A DNA stretch of 15,271 nt from Verrucomicrobiota bacterium (lineage in GTDB: Bacteria; Verrucomicrobiota; Verrucomicrobiia; Limisphaerales; UBA1100): NCBI GenBank assembly GCA_028872645.1, contig JAPKDK010000037.1, positions 1-15,271 on the forward strand, given 5' to 3'. Of the stretch, positions 6,236 through 14,224 are shown in pieces. The translations under genes and the position numbers were made by a program. Below the pieces are notes generated by a model. It saw only the letters and a list, made by a program, of their open reading frames with translations. It had not been told where the DNA came from and did not search any database. Numbering within the stretch: the first letter of the stretch is position 1; each line of letters starts with the position of its first letter.

Positions 6236-7690
6236 GGCCTTCAACTCGACCGCCTCGGGGCTCTTTGAATAAAATTCATCCAGCGGGAAACAACCGCTCG
6301 GCAAACCGTTGCGCGGCGCAGTGGTGCAATCGCTGAACGTTCGGCAAATTAGTTTTTTCTCCAATGCGCCCTGCCCCATCGCCGCGGCGAGGATGTTCGG
6401 ATAACTCAACACCACCCGGCCCAACCCCGCGAAATCCGTCCAGCCCTCGCGCAGCAACGCCTGACTCACGTGCGGCAGGTACTCCTGCAAATAACTCAAC
6501 GCCGAGGACACCACCGCCATGCCCGCGGGCAACTGTGCCTTCACTTGCCGCACCGCATCGATTTGCCGCGCCACGTCCACCAGCGGATCGTACGCCGGTT
6601 GATAGCCGTCGCTGGGCGGATACGCCGCCGGCCGTTGGATGTGTGGATTGTAATAGGGCGACCCGGCGGAAGTATTCAGAAGTTTGATTCCCAACTCGCC
6701 GCAAAGATTTACGAAGGCAAACGTCTCGGTGAGGTCCGGTTGCATGGGATCGTTTTGATTCACGCCAAACTGATACGGATACGGCGTCTCAAACGCCTCC
6801 GGAATGCCCGGACCCAACTTACCCGGCAACGCGACCGCCGGATCGGGCCGGTGCGGCACGATGTCGAACAAACTCAATCGCACCGCGAGGTCGAGGTCAT
6901 TTCCATCCGCGCGAATGCCCGACACGATTTCGCGAAAGAGACGCGTGCGGTTTTCAAAGCCGCCGCCATAACGCCCCGACCGCGTGAATGCACCAAGAAA
7001 CTCGTGCAGCAAATAACCGTGGCAACATTTGAGATCCACAAAATCTGCCCCCACCTCGCGCGCCAACCGCGCCGCCGCCACGTAATCGCCAATCAACCCG
7101 CCCAACTCATCGTCCGTCCAAACCTGCGCGTCGCTCGTCACCTTGAATTTTGCATCCAAAATCGGATGCCGATAAGCAACGCGCGATTCGTAAGTAAATT
7201 TTTCATTCGGCCGACAAAACCTTCCCGAATGCGTCAACTGAAACCCAATCGCCAAATCCTCGATGTCACCAAACTTTTCGAGATGCGCCGCCAGCAAAAT
7301 TTCCCGCAACGCCACCAAGTTGCCTTGCGTGGTGCTGTTGATAAGCAATTGGTTTGGATTCGCCCGCCCATCCGGCCGCACCGCCATCGCCTCCGCGCCG
7401 CAAATCAACTTCGCTCCACTCTCCCCAAACCGCCGCCAACGCCGCCGCACCGCATCCGTCGCGCGCCCGTCCGTGGTGCCATCCCACCCCTCCATCGGCT
7501 GCAGCGCAATTCGGTTGCCGATGGTTTTGCCGTTAATCCTAATCCCCGCCAGAGCCTCCCCAACCGGCGAGTCCTTCGTGATGATGGCGTCGTCGCACGG
7601 AATCTCGATGCCCAATGAATCCACGTACGCGCGAAAGGCTTCCGGCGTTTTCAGCGTGGGAATGCGCGTGAGTTTAAAAGGCGAGGTCAT
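6218..7690 (-). CDS. Old Yellow Enzyme-like NADH:flavin oxidoreductase
   Basis: The 490-residue product is a flavin-binding TIM-barrel oxidoreductase of the OYE / 2,4-dienoyl-CoA reductase superfamily. Visible blocks are RIALQPMEGWDG (60-71) near the flavin, GFQLTHSGRF (149-158, matching the family QLxHxGR), CCHGYLLHEFLGAF (222-235, replacing the usual HxAHGYL), and RYGGGFENRTRLFREIV (240-256, the YGGSxENR block). Near the C-terminus are C449, C455 and C467. The last two have the x11 spacing of the final two [4Fe-4S] ligands of FadH-type enzymes, but the full four-Cys pattern is not present. There is no C-terminal FAD/NAD(P) domain, so it corresponds to the barrel alone with a small tail. The ATG at 7690 (MTSPFKLTR) is chosen; an in-frame GTG at 7726 is possible. 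It is the last gene of the likely secA operon, 43 nt after the DapA-like gene. The substrate is unknown. Confidence 0.88.
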   Translation of the reverse strand: MTSPFKLTRIPTLKTPEAFRAYVDSLGIEIPCDDAIITKDSPVGEALAGIRINGKTIGNRIALQPMEGWDGTTDGRATDAVRRRWRRFGESGAKLICGAEAMAVRPDGRANPNQLLINSTTQGNLVALREILLAAHLEKFGDIEDLAIGFQLTHSGRFCRPNEKFTYESRVAYRHPILDAKFKVTSDAQVWTDDELGGLIGDYVAAARLAREVGADFVDLKCCHGYLLHEFLGAFTRSGRYGGGFENRTRLFREIVSGIRADGNDLDLAVRLSLFDIVPHRPDPAVALPGKLGPGIPEAFETPYPYQFGVNQNDPMQPDLTETFAFVNLCGELGIKLLNTSAGSPYYNPHIQRPAAYPPSDGYQPAYDPLVDVARQIDAVRQVKAQLPAGMAVVSSALSYLQEYLPHVSQALLREGWTDFAGLGRVVLSYPNILAAAMGQGALEKKLICRTFSDCTTAPRNGLPSGCFPLDEFYSKSPEAVELKAKKKAG

Positions 7691-7733
7691 GCGCTCAAGG
7701 TGCTGCCGGCAGCACATAAACGCCACAAATTTT

Positions 7734-8720
7734 TCATTTTAATTGCTCCAAAATCTGGCGCAAAATTTTGCGGTCACTTTCCGGGCGCGGGGGAGAATTG
7801 GGATGCGTGTCGTCGCAGTCGATCCAGCCGCGCAGCTTGAGAAACATTGCCGCTGAATGTTTGTACGCCGGGACTGGCGGGCGAAAGGCGAGGAAGCCAA
7901 GATACTGCAACCAGTCGTTTAGTTCATAAAACGCGGGATCGCCTGCCGCCCACGCGGCGTCGCGTTTGGCAAACACGTCCGGCGCGAAGGTGCTGAGGCC
8001 GAGCAGATAATCACTGCCGTACATCACCATGTCGATGGCGAGATCGTTGCCGGTGAACACGCGAAAATCCGGACGCAGTTCATCGCGTAACATCAGTCGC
8101 CGCCATTCTTGTTCGCGGTTGAGCGAGGAATGTTTCGCGCCAATTATTTGCTTGATGCCGAGCAGCGCACGATAGACTTCAAGCGAATAAATTTTCCCGA
8201 ACGGCGCGAACACGTCGCTTAATTCAAACCCAATGAGCGCGTCAGCACTCTTCGCAAGTCGATTGTAATTCGCCACGATCGCATCATCGCCGCCGCCGGT
8301 GAGGCCAAAGGATTGGAAAATCACCGGCACGCCGCCGTGGGTTTGGATTAATTCCATTTGGCGAAAATATTCGGTGTCGTCGAACGTCGCGACCGGCGCA
8401 TCGGCCACGAATGCGCCCGCCACAAAATCGTCGGTCACCGCCCGCGTAAGTTCCAGCACGCGGGTGCGCGTGGCGTCGTCGATGAGGTGGGCGAAGCCGG
8501 TGTCCATATTCACCGCGGGCGCGAGGCCGGCGGTCACGGTGCGTTGGACGTGCGCGGTGAAGCCGGGCCAATCCACGTCGCCGTTGGATTGAAACGGCAA
8601 CAGAATAGCGGAGATGCCGCGGATGGCGCGGCGCGGGCGAATTAATGAAACCGGATCGAATGAGCGTTCATCCACAGCATTTCTTATATTTTTTGCCGCT
8701 ACCGCAGGGGCATGAGTCAT
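7734..8720 (-). CDS. DapA/NanA-superfamily (dihydrodipicolinate synthase-like) protein
   Basis: The product of 328 residues fits the pyruvate-dependent aldolase TIM-barrel family. Evidence is RGISAILLPFQSNGDVDWPGF at the first strand, IIGAKHSSL with the probable Schiff-base lysine K196, and VFTGNDLAIDMVMYGSDYLLG near the end, matching the G.D.......G..G block. The usual TTGE is replaced by DTGF (73-76), and the catalytic Tyr region (YYN in DapA) reads VPVIFQS with Phe, so it is unlikely to be the lysine-pathway DapA. The start is uncertain: ATG at 8720 overlaps secA by 53 nt and its first 15 residues are merely the SecA zinc motif read in another frame; GTG at 8675 overlaps secA by 8 nt and is equally plausible. 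The overlap suggests translational coupling to secA. The OYE-like gene follows. The substrate is unknown. Confidence 0.85.
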   Translation of the reverse strand: MTHAPAVAAKNIRNAVDERSFDPVSLIRPRRAIRGISAILLPFQSNGDVDWPGFTAHVQRTVTAGLAPAVNMDTGFAHLIDDATRTRVLELTRAVTDDFVAGAFVADAPVATFDDTEYFRQMELIQTHGGVPVIFQSFGLTGGGDDAIVANYNRLAKSADALIGFELSDVFAPFGKIYSLEVYRALLGIKQIIGAKHSSLNREQEWRRLMLRDELRPDFRVFTGNDLAIDMVMYGSDYLLGLSTFAPDVFAKRDAAWAAGDPAFYELNDWLQYLGFLAFRPPVPAYKHSAAMFLKLRGWIDCDDTHPNSPPRPESDRKILRQILEQLK

Positions 8721-11700
8721 TCCGGCCCACGCGCGGACCGGAGCGGACGGGGCGCGCCATTTGTTCCGCGCTCACTTCGCTGTTCACTTCGCTGACCATA
8801 TCGCTGCTGGCGTTGATCATCGAGGCGTCGAGGCCAAAGGCGCTTGCCATTTGATGGCTCGCCTGCGTGGGCAAGCTGCGCAGAAAATGCTGCACACTTT
8901 CCAAACTTGAAGCAGTGAGGAAAACGTTTTTGCAAACCTCTTCTTTGATGTGCACCATCAATTCCTCGAACATATCGCGCGCTTCGGTTTTGTATTCCAC
9001 CAACGGATCTTTCTGCCCGTAAGCGCGCAGATGCACGGACTGCCGCAAGCCGTCCATCGCGTACAAATGATCGCGCCACAGGCGGTCCACCGCGGTGAGC
9101 ACGGTGTAGCGTTCGCCCTGCGCGAGCGTATCCGCTTCTTCAGCGGCGATTTTTATTTTGTAAACTGAATGCACCGCGTCGATGATGCGGCGGCACACGG
9201 CGAACTGACCTGCGGTGAGGCCGTCATAAATTGAGCCGCTGGAAGGTTCCTCGGTGCCTTCGGCGTGCGCTTTTTCCAACTCCGCCTGATCGAGGCCCAC
9301 GGGGTAGGTCATATTCACCCATTCATCCAGCGGCAGGAATCCTCCGTCCGAATCCTCCGTGTCGTCGAGCACATCGAGATGACCACCCACGCGGTCGATG
9401 GTGACCTCCTCGATAATGTCAAAAATAATGTCGCGCGTGTCGTCGCCGTGCAGCACGCGATTGCGGAAGCCGTACAACTCCTCGCGTTGTTTGTTCATCA
9501 CATCATCGTATTCGAGCGTGCGGCGACGGGTTTGATAGTGATGTTGCTCCACGCGTTTTTGGGCGGTCTCGATGGAGCGGTTGAGCATCGGATGCGAAAT
9601 TTCCTCGCCCTCTTCCATGCCGAGTTTCTCGAGCCAACCGCCCATTTTATCGCTGGCGCCGTACAGCCGCATCAGATCATCCTCGAGGCTGAGGAAAAAG
9701 TGGGAGCTGCCGGGGTCGCCCTGCCGCGCGCAACGGCCGCGGAGCTGGCGGTCAATCCGGCGCGATTCGTGCCGCTCTGTGCCGAGCACGTGCAATCCGC
9801 CGATCCCGGGGATGCCATCGGCGAGTTTGATGTCCGTGCCGCGTCCGGCCATATTGGTGGCGATGGTGACGGTGCCGCGCTGGCCGGCGCGAGCCACAAT
9901 TTCCGCTTCTTGTTTGTGGTGTTTGGCGTTGAGCACGCTGTGCGGAATGCGCTCTTTTTTTAGCAAACTCGCCATATGCTCGCTGGTTTCCACCGCCACG
10001 GTGCCCACGAGAATGGGCCGACCTTCGCCGTGAATTTGTTTCACCTCATCAATCACCGCCTGATATTTTTCCTTGGTGCTGAGGAAAATGGAATCATTAC
10101 GATCTTCGCGCACGCAAACCTGATTGGTGGGGATGACGAGCACGCCCATACTGTAAATATCAAGAAACTCGTTGGCCTCGGTCTCGGCGGTGCCAGTCAT
10201 CCCAGCGAGTTTGAGGTACAGTCGGAAATAATTCTGAATGGTAATGGTAGCGTAAGTTTGCGTCTCGGCTTCGATATGGACGCCTTCTTTGGCTTCCACG
10301 GCTTGGTGTAGCCCGTCGCTCCAGCGGCGGCCTTCCATCGCGCGGCCGGTGTGTTCGTCCACGATCACCACTTTGTTTTCCGCCACGATGTATTGCTGAT
10401 CGCGCTCGTAAAGGCAATAGGCCTTGAGCAGCTGCGAGGTGACGTGAATGCGTTCGCCGCGTTCTTCGCTCTCGGCCTGCACGCGCTGTTTTTCGGCAAG
10501 GCGTTGTTGCGGCGTGAGGTCTTCGTTGGTATCGATTTCGTGATGCGCGGTGATCACGTCGGGCATCATAAAGGCTTCGGAGTCGCTGGGGCTGAGAAAT
10601 TCTCGGCCTTTTTCGGAGAGATCGGCATCGTGGCTTTTCTCATCCATTGCAAAATAGAGATTTTCCTTTTCGCCGTACAACTCTTTCTTGGTTTGGTCTT
10701 TGTGCAACTCCATTTCGGAGTCGTTGAGGCGCCGCAAGTTGTCGGGGTTGGTCTTCAGCTTCAACAAACCGGGATGCTTGGGGTGGCCGAGTTGGGCCCG
10801 GTACATTAAGATGCCAATTTCATAATCGCAATCAGCGTCTTTACCGTTTTCTTTGACTTTGGCGCAGAGCTTTTCGGCGTCGCGCAGGTAGCCATCACAC
10901 AGCTCACGCTGCTTGCGCACAATGGCTTGAATCTTGGGCTTCAGCTCGCTGTACAGCCGCTGGTCCTGTTTCTGCATTGTGGGGCCGCTGATGATGAGCG
11001 GCGTGCGGGCTTCGTCGATGAGGATGGAGTCCACCTCATCCACGATGGCAAAGTAATGGCCGCGCTGCACCTGTTCCTCGGCGGTTTGCGCCATGCCATT
11101 GTCGCGCAGGTAATCGAATCCGAACTCAGAGTTGGTGCCGTAAGTGACATCGCATGCGTACATTTCCCGACGCACGGGCGGCGATTGATCGTGCTGAATG
11201 ACGCCCACGGTGAGCCCGAGGAATTCGTACACCGCGCCCATCCATTCCGAGTCACGCGCGGCGAGATAATCATTTACCGTTACCACGTGAACGCCGCGGC
11301 CGGTGATTGCGTTAAGAAAAACCGGCAGCGTGGCCACCAGCGTTTTGCCCTCGCCCGTGGCCATTTCCGCGATGCGCCGGGTGTGCAGCGCGTAGCCGCC
11401 GACGAGCTGCACGTCGAAGGGGATCATATTCCACTCCAGATCATGGCCGCGCACCTGGACGTTGCTGCCGCACAGCCGGCGACAAGCCTCTTTCACCACC
11501 GCGAAGGCTTCGGGCATCAATTCCTCCAAACGCGCCGCCAACTCTTTATCATCGTCGATGACGCTGAGTTGCGATTTCCACTCCTCTGTTTTGCGGCGCA
11601 GTGAATCATCGGTCAGCCCCCGCAGCGTCTGTTCGTGAGCATTAACCGCTGGAACGAGTGTCTCTGAAATACGGCGCACTTCGCGCTCGTTTTTCGTGCC

Positions 11701-11727
11701 AAAAATTCTCTTTATAAATCCAATCAT
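8668..11727 (-). CDS. secA: Protein translocase subunit SecA
   Basis: ATPase that drives preproteins through SecYEG at the inner membrane. Visible parts are Walker A GEGKT (125-129) after MAT, the DEVD box (230-233) in IVDEVDSILIDEARTPLIISG, IVDEHTGRAMEGRRWSDG (455-472), NMAGRGTDIKL (625-635), RGRCARQGDPGSS (663-675), LEYDDVMNKQRE, and the C-terminal zinc motif CPCGSGKKYKKCCG (1006-1019) that binds SecB and phospholipid in relatives. At 1019 residues it is about 120 longer than E. coli SecA; much of the excess is a charged insertion around 270-400, in or near the preprotein cross-linking domain. RCARQ in place of RSGRQ and CC in place of CH at the zinc site resemble PVC-group SecA as I recall it. 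The ATG at 11727 begins the standard amphipathic MIGFIKRIFG. It lies 76 nt after the aldolase gene and overlaps the DapA-like gene downstream. Confidence 0.98.
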   Translation of the reverse strand: MIGFIKRIFGTKNEREVRRISETLVPAVNAHEQTLRGLTDDSLRRKTEEWKSQLSVIDDDKELAARLEELMPEAFAVVKEACRRLCGSNVQVRGHDLEWNMIPFDVQLVGGYALHTRRIAEMATGEGKTLVATLPVFLNAITGRGVHVVTVNDYLAARDSEWMGAVYEFLGLTVGVIQHDQSPPVRREMYACDVTYGTNSEFGFDYLRDNGMAQTAEEQVQRGHYFAIVDEVDSILIDEARTPLIISGPTMQKQDQRLYSELKPKIQAIVRKQRELCDGYLRDAEKLCAKVKENGKDADCDYEIGILMYRAQLGHPKHPGLLKLKTNPDNLRRLNDSEMELHKDQTKKELYGEKENLYFAMDEKSHDADLSEKGREFLSPSDSEAFMMPDVITAHHEIDTNEDLTPQQRLAEKQRVQAESEERGERIHVTSQLLKAYCLYERDQQYIVAENKVVIVDEHTGRAMEGRRWSDGLHQAVEAKEGVHIEAETQTYATITIQNYFRLYLKLAGMTGTAETEANEFLDIYSMGVLVIPTNQVCVREDRNDSIFLSTKEKYQAVIDEVKQIHGEGRPILVGTVAVETSEHMASLLKKERIPHSVLNAKHHKQEAEIVARAGQRGTVTIATNMAGRGTDIKLADGIPGIGGLHVLGTERHESRRIDRQLRGRCARQGDPGSSHFFLSLEDDLMRLYGASDKMGGWLEKLGMEEGEEISHPMLNRSIETAQKRVEQHHYQTRRRTLEYDDVMNKQREELYGFRNRVLHGDDTRDIIFDIIEEVTIDRVGGHLDVLDDTEDSDGGFLPLDEWVNMTYPVGLDQAELEKAHAEGTEEPSSGSIYDGLTAGQFAVCRRIIDAVHSVYKIKIAAEEADTLAQGERYTVLTAVDRLWRDHLYAMDGLRQSVHLRAYGQKDPLVEYKTEARDMFEELMVHIKEEVCKNVFLTASSLESVQHFLRSLPTQASHQMASAFGLDASMINASSDMVSEVNSEVSAEQMARPVRSGPRVGRNDSCPCGSGKKYKKCCG

Positions 11728-11753
11728 ACCCTTGATCTCTTTGCGAAACGGGG

Positions 11754-11782
11754 AACCTAGGCAATTTTTAGCCCAAGGTCAA
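11754..11782 (-). promoter_or_regulatory. candidate promoter of secA
   Basis: On the minus strand TTGACC (11782-11777, five of six) and TAGGTT (11759-11754, three of six) are 17 nt apart, in the 76-nt gap before secA. A start near 11747 would give a leader of about 20 nt. The weak -10 makes this tentative, and read-through from the aldolase gene is an alternative. I see no secM-like upstream regulator gene. Confidence 0.35.
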
Positions 11783-11803
11783 AGCAATCCGGTGCCTCTG
11801 AAG

Positions 11804-12634
11804 CTATGACAGGAGCTTAGCCGCCGCTTCGGGTGAAGCCCCTTCGTGCACCAACGCCATCAGCGCACGCGTCATCCCCGCCGGATTTGCGTGCTGGATG
11901 ATATTGCGGCCGTACACGATGCCGGCCGCGCCCTGCTCCAACAATGCATGGGTGCGCTGAAGAATTTCCTCGTCACTCACGCGACCGCCGCCGCGCACGA
12001 GCACGGGGATGCGACCGGCGATTTGGATGACTTGATGGTAATCCGCGGGTTCATCCGTGGGATCAGCCTTAATAACATCCGCGCCCAATTCCACGGCTTG
12101 GCGCACGAGTGGTAGAATTTTTTCCAAATCACCATCTACTTGATAGCCGCCCGACTCGGCATTGGGTTTAAAAACCAATGGCTCGATCATCAACGGCATC
12201 GCCAACGCATCGCACTGCGGCTTGAGGTCGAGAATATTTTGGATGCAATCATCGCTCACCTCTGGCTCACCGGGGATGTTAAACAAATTCACCACCAAAC
12301 ACGCCGCATCCAACCGCACCGCTTGCTCCGCCGCATTCTCGATGATGCGGCTAAAAAGATGATCCGGCAAATCCGTGCCATAAACATTAGCAACATCCGA
12401 CCGCAGCACCAACGCCGGCTTCGCTTTGCCGGGAAGGCTTTGCAACACCGGCGCTTGGCCGATCGTCAATTGAATCGCATCTGGATTCGCTTCCACCAAC
12501 GTGGCCACCGCCGCCTCGATATCCTCGATGCCCTTCAGAAAACCGCCCTCATTAAAAAAACCGTGATCCACCGCCACATCAAAACAGCGATTGGATTGCG
12601 CGTTAAAAAGCCGGTTCAGTCGATATTCTTTCAT
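11804..12634 (-). CDS. DhnA/FbaB-type class I aldolase (DeoC/LacD superfamily)
   Basis: The 276-residue product belongs to the archaeal-type class I fructose-bisphosphate aldolase family (DhnA group, with LsrF and ADH synthase). Visible features are DVAVDHGFF (19-27, the DHG block), ADVIKADPTDEP (185-196) with K189 as the probable Schiff-base lysine, PVLVRGGGRVSDEEIL (210-225), and GIVYGRNIIQHANP (238-251), the phosphate-binding GRNxxQ end. The length fits the family. Whether it cleaves fructose 1,6-bisphosphate in glycolysis/gluconeogenesis or another ketose phosphate cannot be told from sequence alone. The ATG at 12634 is the natural start (MKEYRLNRLF); it lacks a Shine-Dalgarno sequence and lies about 11 nt from a TATAAA on the same strand. 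It is divergent from asnS and lies 76 nt upstream of secA on the same strand. Confidence 0.88.
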   Translation of the reverse strand: MKEYRLNRLFNAQSNRCFDVAVDHGFFNEGGFLKGIEDIEAAVATLVEANPDAIQLTIGQAPVLQSLPGKAKPALVLRSDVANVYGTDLPDHLFSRIIENAAEQAVRLDAACLVVNLFNIPGEPEVSDDCIQNILDLKPQCDALAMPLMIEPLVFKPNAESGGYQVDGDLEKILPLVRQAVELGADVIKADPTDEPADYHQVIQIAGRIPVLVRGGGRVSDEEILQRTHALLEQGAAGIVYGRNIIQHANPAGMTRALMALVHEGASPEAAAKLLS

Positions 12635-12769
12635 GTGAGGCCGCGTTTATACATGTCACGGCAACCCGTTGCGAGCCGCAAACTGCTCCAAACAGCTCGC
12701 CTGACACACTTCACATCATTGTTGCTTCTTCCCTTGGATTCACCGGCCCCTCTGCTTTACCCTCTCCGC
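12635..12769. promoter_or_regulatory. divergent promoter region between the aldolase gene and asnS
   Basis: This 135-bp gap must hold start signals for both flanking genes. On the minus strand TATAAA (12651-12646) could be a -10 box, but no good -35 box lies 16-18 nt away and it would give a nearly leaderless transcript. On the plus strand no convincing sigma-70 pair is visible. Two adjacent small inverted repeats occur: GCAAC-CC-GTTGC (12661-12672) and TTGCG-AGC-CGCAA (12669-12681); they overlap and could be an operator. No T-box is expected or seen. Confidence 0.35.
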
Positions 12770-14194
12770 ATGAGCGAGGAATTCAGATTGGTGTCGGTGG
12801 CGGATCTACTGGCGCTGGAGGGCGTGGCGGTGGGCGACAAGGTTCGCCTGCAGGGATGGGTGCGCACACGGCGCGACTCCAAAGCCGGCTTGTCATTTGT
12901 GCAGGTACATGATGGATCCTGCTTTGACCCCGCGCAAGTGGTGGCGCCGGGGGAGTTAGAAAATTATACGGACGCCGTGGTGCATCTGACGACGGGGTGC
13001 TCGATGATTGCCGAGGGCACGGTGGTGGCCTCGGAGGGAAAGGGGCAAAGCGTGGAAGTGCTGGCCTCGCGCATAGAGCCGGTGGGGATGGTGGAAGATC
13101 CCGATACGTATCCCGTGCCGGCCAAGCGACATACTTTTGAGTATCTGCGCGAGCAGGCGCACTTGCGCGTGCGCACCAATTCGTTTTCGGCGATGGCACG
13201 CGTGCGGCATTGTTTGGCGAATGCAGTGCATCGGTATTTTCACGAGCACGGATTTTATTGGGTGCACACGCCGATTATCACCGGCAGCGATTGCGAAGGG
13301 GCGGGCGAGATGTTTCGGGTGAGCGCGTTGGATTTGGAAAACCTGCCGCGCACGGAATCGGGCGGCATCGATTACTCACAGGATTTTTTTGGCAAGGAAA
13401 CGAATCTTACGGTGTCGGGGCAGTTGAATGTGGAGAGTTACTGTTTGGCTTTGAGCAAGGTGTACACCTTCGGACCAACCTTCCGCGCGGAGAATTCCAA
13501 CACCTCGCGGCATCTCGCCGAGTTTTGGATGATTGAGCCGGAGATCGCCTTTGCCGATCTCGCGGCGGATGCGGACCTCGCCGAGGACTTTCTGAAATCC
13601 ATCTTCCGCACGCTGCTCAATGAGCGCGCGGATGACATGGAGTTTTTCCAAAAACGAATCGACAAAACCTGCCTTGAGCGGTTGGAGAAATTCGTGGACG
13701 CCAGCTTCGAGCGCATGGACTACACCGAAGCCATCGCGCGTCTTGAGAAGGTTGTGGCCGATGGGCACAAGTTTGAATTCCCCGTGAAATGGGGCATGGA
13801 CCTCCAGAGCGAACACGAGCGCTGGCTCACGGAGGAACACATCGGCCGGCCCGTCGTGCTGATGAATTACCCGAAAGACATCAAGGCCTTTTACATGCGC
13901 ATGAACGACGACGGCAAAACGGTGGCCGCGATGGACGTGCTGGTGCCGGGCATCGGCGAGATCATCGGCGGCTCCCAACGCGAAGAACGCCTTGATGTAC
14001 TCGACGCCCGCCTCGAGGAAATGAATTTGGACAAGGCTGATTACTGGTGGTATCGCGATTTGAGGAAGTACGGCACCGTCCCCCACGCCGGCTTCGGCCT
14101 CGGCTTCGAGCGCACTCTAATCTACGCCACCGGCATGGCCAATGTGAGGGATGTGATTCCTTTCCCAAGGACTCCACGGTCGGCAGCGTTTTAG
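12770..14194 (+). CDS. asnS: Asparaginyl-tRNA synthetase
   Basis: Class IIb aminoacyl-tRNA synthetase charging tRNA-Asn with asparagine in the cytoplasm. The 474-residue protein has the N-terminal OB-fold anticodon-binding domain (VRLQGWVRTRRDSKAGLSF, 25-43), then the catalytic core: EGAGEMFRVSALDLENLPR (176-194), motif 2 FRAENSNTSRHLAEFWMIEP (238-257), IGEIIGGSQREERLDVL (395-411) and motif 3 GFGLGFERTL (441-450). It reads closely like E. coli AsnS (466 residues) throughout, and the asparagine-type rather than aspartate-type wording is clear. The frame is open for 210 codons upstream, but that part is antisense to the aldolase gene; the ATG at 12770 (MSEEFRLVSVADLL) matches the family start. 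No Shine-Dalgarno sequence precedes it. Its presence suggests direct formation of Asn-tRNA rather than sole reliance on the GatCAB route. Confidence 0.98.
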   Translation: MSEEFRLVSVADLLALEGVAVGDKVRLQGWVRTRRDSKAGLSFVQVHDGSCFDPAQVVAPGELENYTDAVVHLTTGCSMIAEGTVVASEGKGQSVEVLASRIEPVGMVEDPDTYPVPAKRHTFEYLREQAHLRVRTNSFSAMARVRHCLANAVHRYFHEHGFYWVHTPIITGSDCEGAGEMFRVSALDLENLPRTESGGIDYSQDFFGKETNLTVSGQLNVESYCLALSKVYTFGPTFRAENSNTSRHLAEFWMIEPEIAFADLAADADLAEDFLKSIFRTLLNERADDMEFFQKRIDKTCLERLEKFVDASFERMDYTEAIARLEKVVADGHKFEFPVKWGMDLQSEHERWLTEEHIGRPVVLMNYPKDIKAFYMRMNDDGKTVAAMDVLVPGIGEIIGGSQREERLDVLDARLEEMNLDKADYWWYRDLRKYGTVPHAGFGLGFERTLIYATGMANVRDVIPFPRTPRSAAF

Positions 14195-14224
14195 ATCAAA
14201 TGAACACAAACTTGGACTACTGTC

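Noticed and set aside
10927..11604. A 225-codon plus-strand open frame
   Set aside because: It is antisense to the most conserved part of secA and shows no domain of its own.
11755..11776. Hairpin CCTTGGGC ... GCCTAGG as a terminator between the aldolase gene and secA
   Set aside because: The stem has mismatches and is not followed by a U tract on the minus strand.
12140..12769. Extension of the asnS frame by 210 codons
   Set aside because: It is antisense to the aldolase gene, and E. coli-like AsnS proteins begin at the position of the ATG at 12770.
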